Below, one piece after another: positions 62,657 to 64,000 of a stretch of 64,000 bases of DNA. This DNA comes from CAZZKG01 sp964654825. GTDB taxonomy: Bacteria; Gemmatimonadota; CAZMKB01. The position numbers were made by a program, and so were the translations under genes. The notes under the pieces are model-generated. The model worked only from the letters and a program-made list of their open reading frames with translations, made no database searches and was not told where the DNA came from. The DNA is taken from positions 62,001 to 126,000 of the forward strand of contig CAZZKG010000002.1 of assembly GCA_964654825.1 (NCBI GenBank), written 5' to 3'. How positions within the stretch are numbered: position 1 is the stretch's first letter; each line of letters starts with the position of its first letter.

Positions 62657-64000
62657 ATGAGCATTATCGAAAACACGCTGGCTGCCGAACTGGGGATCAG
62701 AGAGAATCAGGTCGCCGAAACCATCACATTGCTTGATGAAGGTAGCACGGTACCCTTTATCGCCCGGTACAGGAAAGAACAAACCGGCGGATTGAGTGAT
62801 GAGGTTCTGCGCAGTCTCCTAAAACGGCTCGATTACCTGAGAAACCTCGAAGCTAGAAAAATAGAAGTCCTCAGGCTCATAGAGGAGCAGGGGAAGCTAA
62901 CCGGAGAGCTGAAGGCTGAAATAGAGAAAGCGGAAATTCTCCAGAGGGTGGAGGATCTGTACCGGCCTTTCAGGAAGAAGAGAAAGACAAAAGCGTCGAA
63001 GGCCCGCGAACAGGGTCTCGAGCCCCTCGCGTCGCTCTTATTCGAACAGCAGCAGGTGGAGGGAGATATAGAAGCCGTTGCCGCGGGGTACATCGATGAA
63101 GAAGCTGGAGTCGGTTCAGCGGCGGATGCTCTGAGTGGTGCCGTCGACATCATCGTCGAAACGATTTCCGACGACGCGGTTTTCCGGGAGAAGATACGGC
63201 GGCTGTACCTGGCTCATTCGGTTGTCACGTCCGCCGCCCTTGATCCGGAAGTAAAATCGGTGTTTGAGATGTACTATGAATACGCAGAGGATGTCAGGAG
63301 CATTGCAAACCACCGGGTGCTTGCGATCAACAGGGGCGAGAAGAAGAATATCCTGAAGGTCAAGCTCGACAATCCTGACGAAGAGGCACTGAAATACCTG
63401 GAGTCTGAGATCATAACAAATCCAGAATCCATCGGGATACAGTACCTGACCGGGGCCGTCTCGACAGCGTATAAGAAGTTCATATCCCCCTCTATCGAAC
63501 GGGAAGTGAGAAACTCATTGACCGAGAGGGCCGGGGAGGAGGCGATCCTGGTATTCGCGAAGAATACGAAGCCTTTACTGATGGCTCCTCCGGTACAGAA
63601 TGTGAGGATCCTGGCGATCGACCCGGGGTACCGGACGGGGTGCAAGCTGGCGGTGCTGGATGAGACGGGAAAGCTCCTGGACTATGCGACCATCTATCCC
63701 CATGAGCCCGGGAGGAAGACAGATGAAGCTGTAGATGTAATGAAGAAACTGATCGAGAAGCATGATGTCGATCTGATACCGATCGGAAACGGTACCGCTT
63801 CGAGAGAGACGGAACAGGTCGTTGCGGACATGCTCAGAACTCTCGAGAGAGAAGTGTACTACACGTTCGTCAGTGAAGCGGGTGCTTCGGTCTACTCGGC
63901 CTCGGAGCTTGCGACGGAGGAATACCCTGACATCGATGTCTCCATCCGCGGGGCGATATCGATCGGCAGGCGGCTGCAGGATCCGCTTGCCGAACTCGTC
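62657..64000 (+). CDS. tex: Tex-family RNA-binding transcription accessory protein (partial, runs off the window)
   Basis: The first 448 codons of Tex are present. The N-terminal helical Tex domain has GSTVPFIARYRKEQTGGLSDEVLR near 28 and VEDLYRPFRKKRKTKASKAREQGLEPLA near 97-125. The YqgF/RuvC-like domain begins RILAIDPGYRTGCKLAVLDE near 316. The S1 RNA-binding domain would lie beyond 64000. Tex binds RNA and supports transcription; its exact role is not settled. It begins 8 bp after the aminotransferase stop, probably cotranscribed. Confidence 0.95.
   Translation, partial: MSIIENTLAAELGIRENQVAETITLLDEGSTVPFIARYRKEQTGGLSDEVLRSLLKRLDYLRNLEARKIEVLRLIEEQGKLTGELKAEIEKAEILQRVEDLYRPFRKKRKTKASKAREQGLEPLASLLFEQQQVEGDIEAVAAGYIDEEAGVGSAADALSGAVDIIVETISDDAVFREKIRRLYLAHSVVTSAALDPEVKSVFEMYYEYAEDVRSIANHRVLAINRGEKKNILKVKLDNPDEEALKYLESEIITNPESIGIQYLTGAVSTAYKKFISPSIEREVRNSLTERAGEEAILVFAKNTKPLLMAPPVQNVRILAIDPGYRTGCKLAVLDETGKLLDYATIYPHEPGRKTDEAVDVMKKLIEKHDVDLIPIGNGTASRETEQVVADMLRTLEREVYYTFVSEAGASVYSASELATEEYPDIDVSIRGAISIGRRLQDPLAELV

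Overview
The window is a piece of a draft genome or MAG (a run of 100 Ns sits at 28435-28534) from a Gram-negative bacterium. It encodes an outer-membrane biogenesis set (TamA/TamB pair, a second Omp85-type barrel, an OmpA-family protein, an Mla-type lipid transport system) together with a PorV/PorQ-family protein and a FlgD-Ig-like carboxy-terminal domain protein. These last two suggest the FCB superphylum or a neighbouring candidate phylum. The sequence alone does not allow a firmer placement.

Layout. 168-5383: selB, then on the minus strand a zinc-ribbon protein, ptsN, an Omp85-like barrel and an EamA transporter. 5837-15825: a long plus-strand housekeeping run (threonine dehydratase family, larB, a candidate structured RNA, yicC, gmk, coaBC, dnaB, PIN/TRAM, ispD, ispF, larC, a small membrane protein). 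15969-25018: a minus-strand, visibly more GC-rich seven-gene operon. It encodes an isocitrate/isopropylmalate-type dehydrogenase, an HD-domain protein, a fused aconitase-family hydro-lyase, a separate LeuC/LeuD-like pair, and the two subunits of an ATP-citrate-lyase-like enzyme. The promoter region carries two 16-bp operator-like repeats. 25411-32520: secretion and outer-membrane genes with tRNA-Val. 32721-43101: a TPR protein, tRNA-Asp, lutABC, an OmpA-like protein, and a 2-oxoacid:ferredoxin oxidoreductase pair overlapping a fumarase/aspartase. 43369-46522: a lipoprotein and mlaEFD. 46853-52386: an accessory, partly decayed stretch (a broken beta-helix gene, a 111-bp relic copy of it, an orphan PpiC-like tail, a glycosyltransferase, a membrane sulfatase-fold protein). 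52704-64000: tRNA-Gly, tRNA-Cys, a Tdh / class V aminotransferase / D-3-phosphoglycerate-dehydrogenase-like operon, a membrane phosphodiesterase, an FkbM methyltransferase, a LeuA/citrate-synthase-family enzyme, a class I aminotransferase and the start of tex.

How the parts fit. The citrate operon, the KorAB-type oxidoreductase, the fumarase/aspartase and the LeuA-family enzyme together look like much of a TCA-type cycle that could run reductively or with anaerobic enzymes; the direction and exact substrates are inference. LutABC plus LarB/LarC point to lactate metabolism, including a LarA-type nickel-pincer enzyme encoded elsewhere.

The least explained items are the citrate operon with two hydro-lyases and an HD protein, a roughly 114-nt two-domain RNA candidate between larB and yicC, and a small membrane ORF interrupted by UGA with a hairpin just after it. 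Many genes have clear TTGACA-17-TATAAT-like promoters, which I list.
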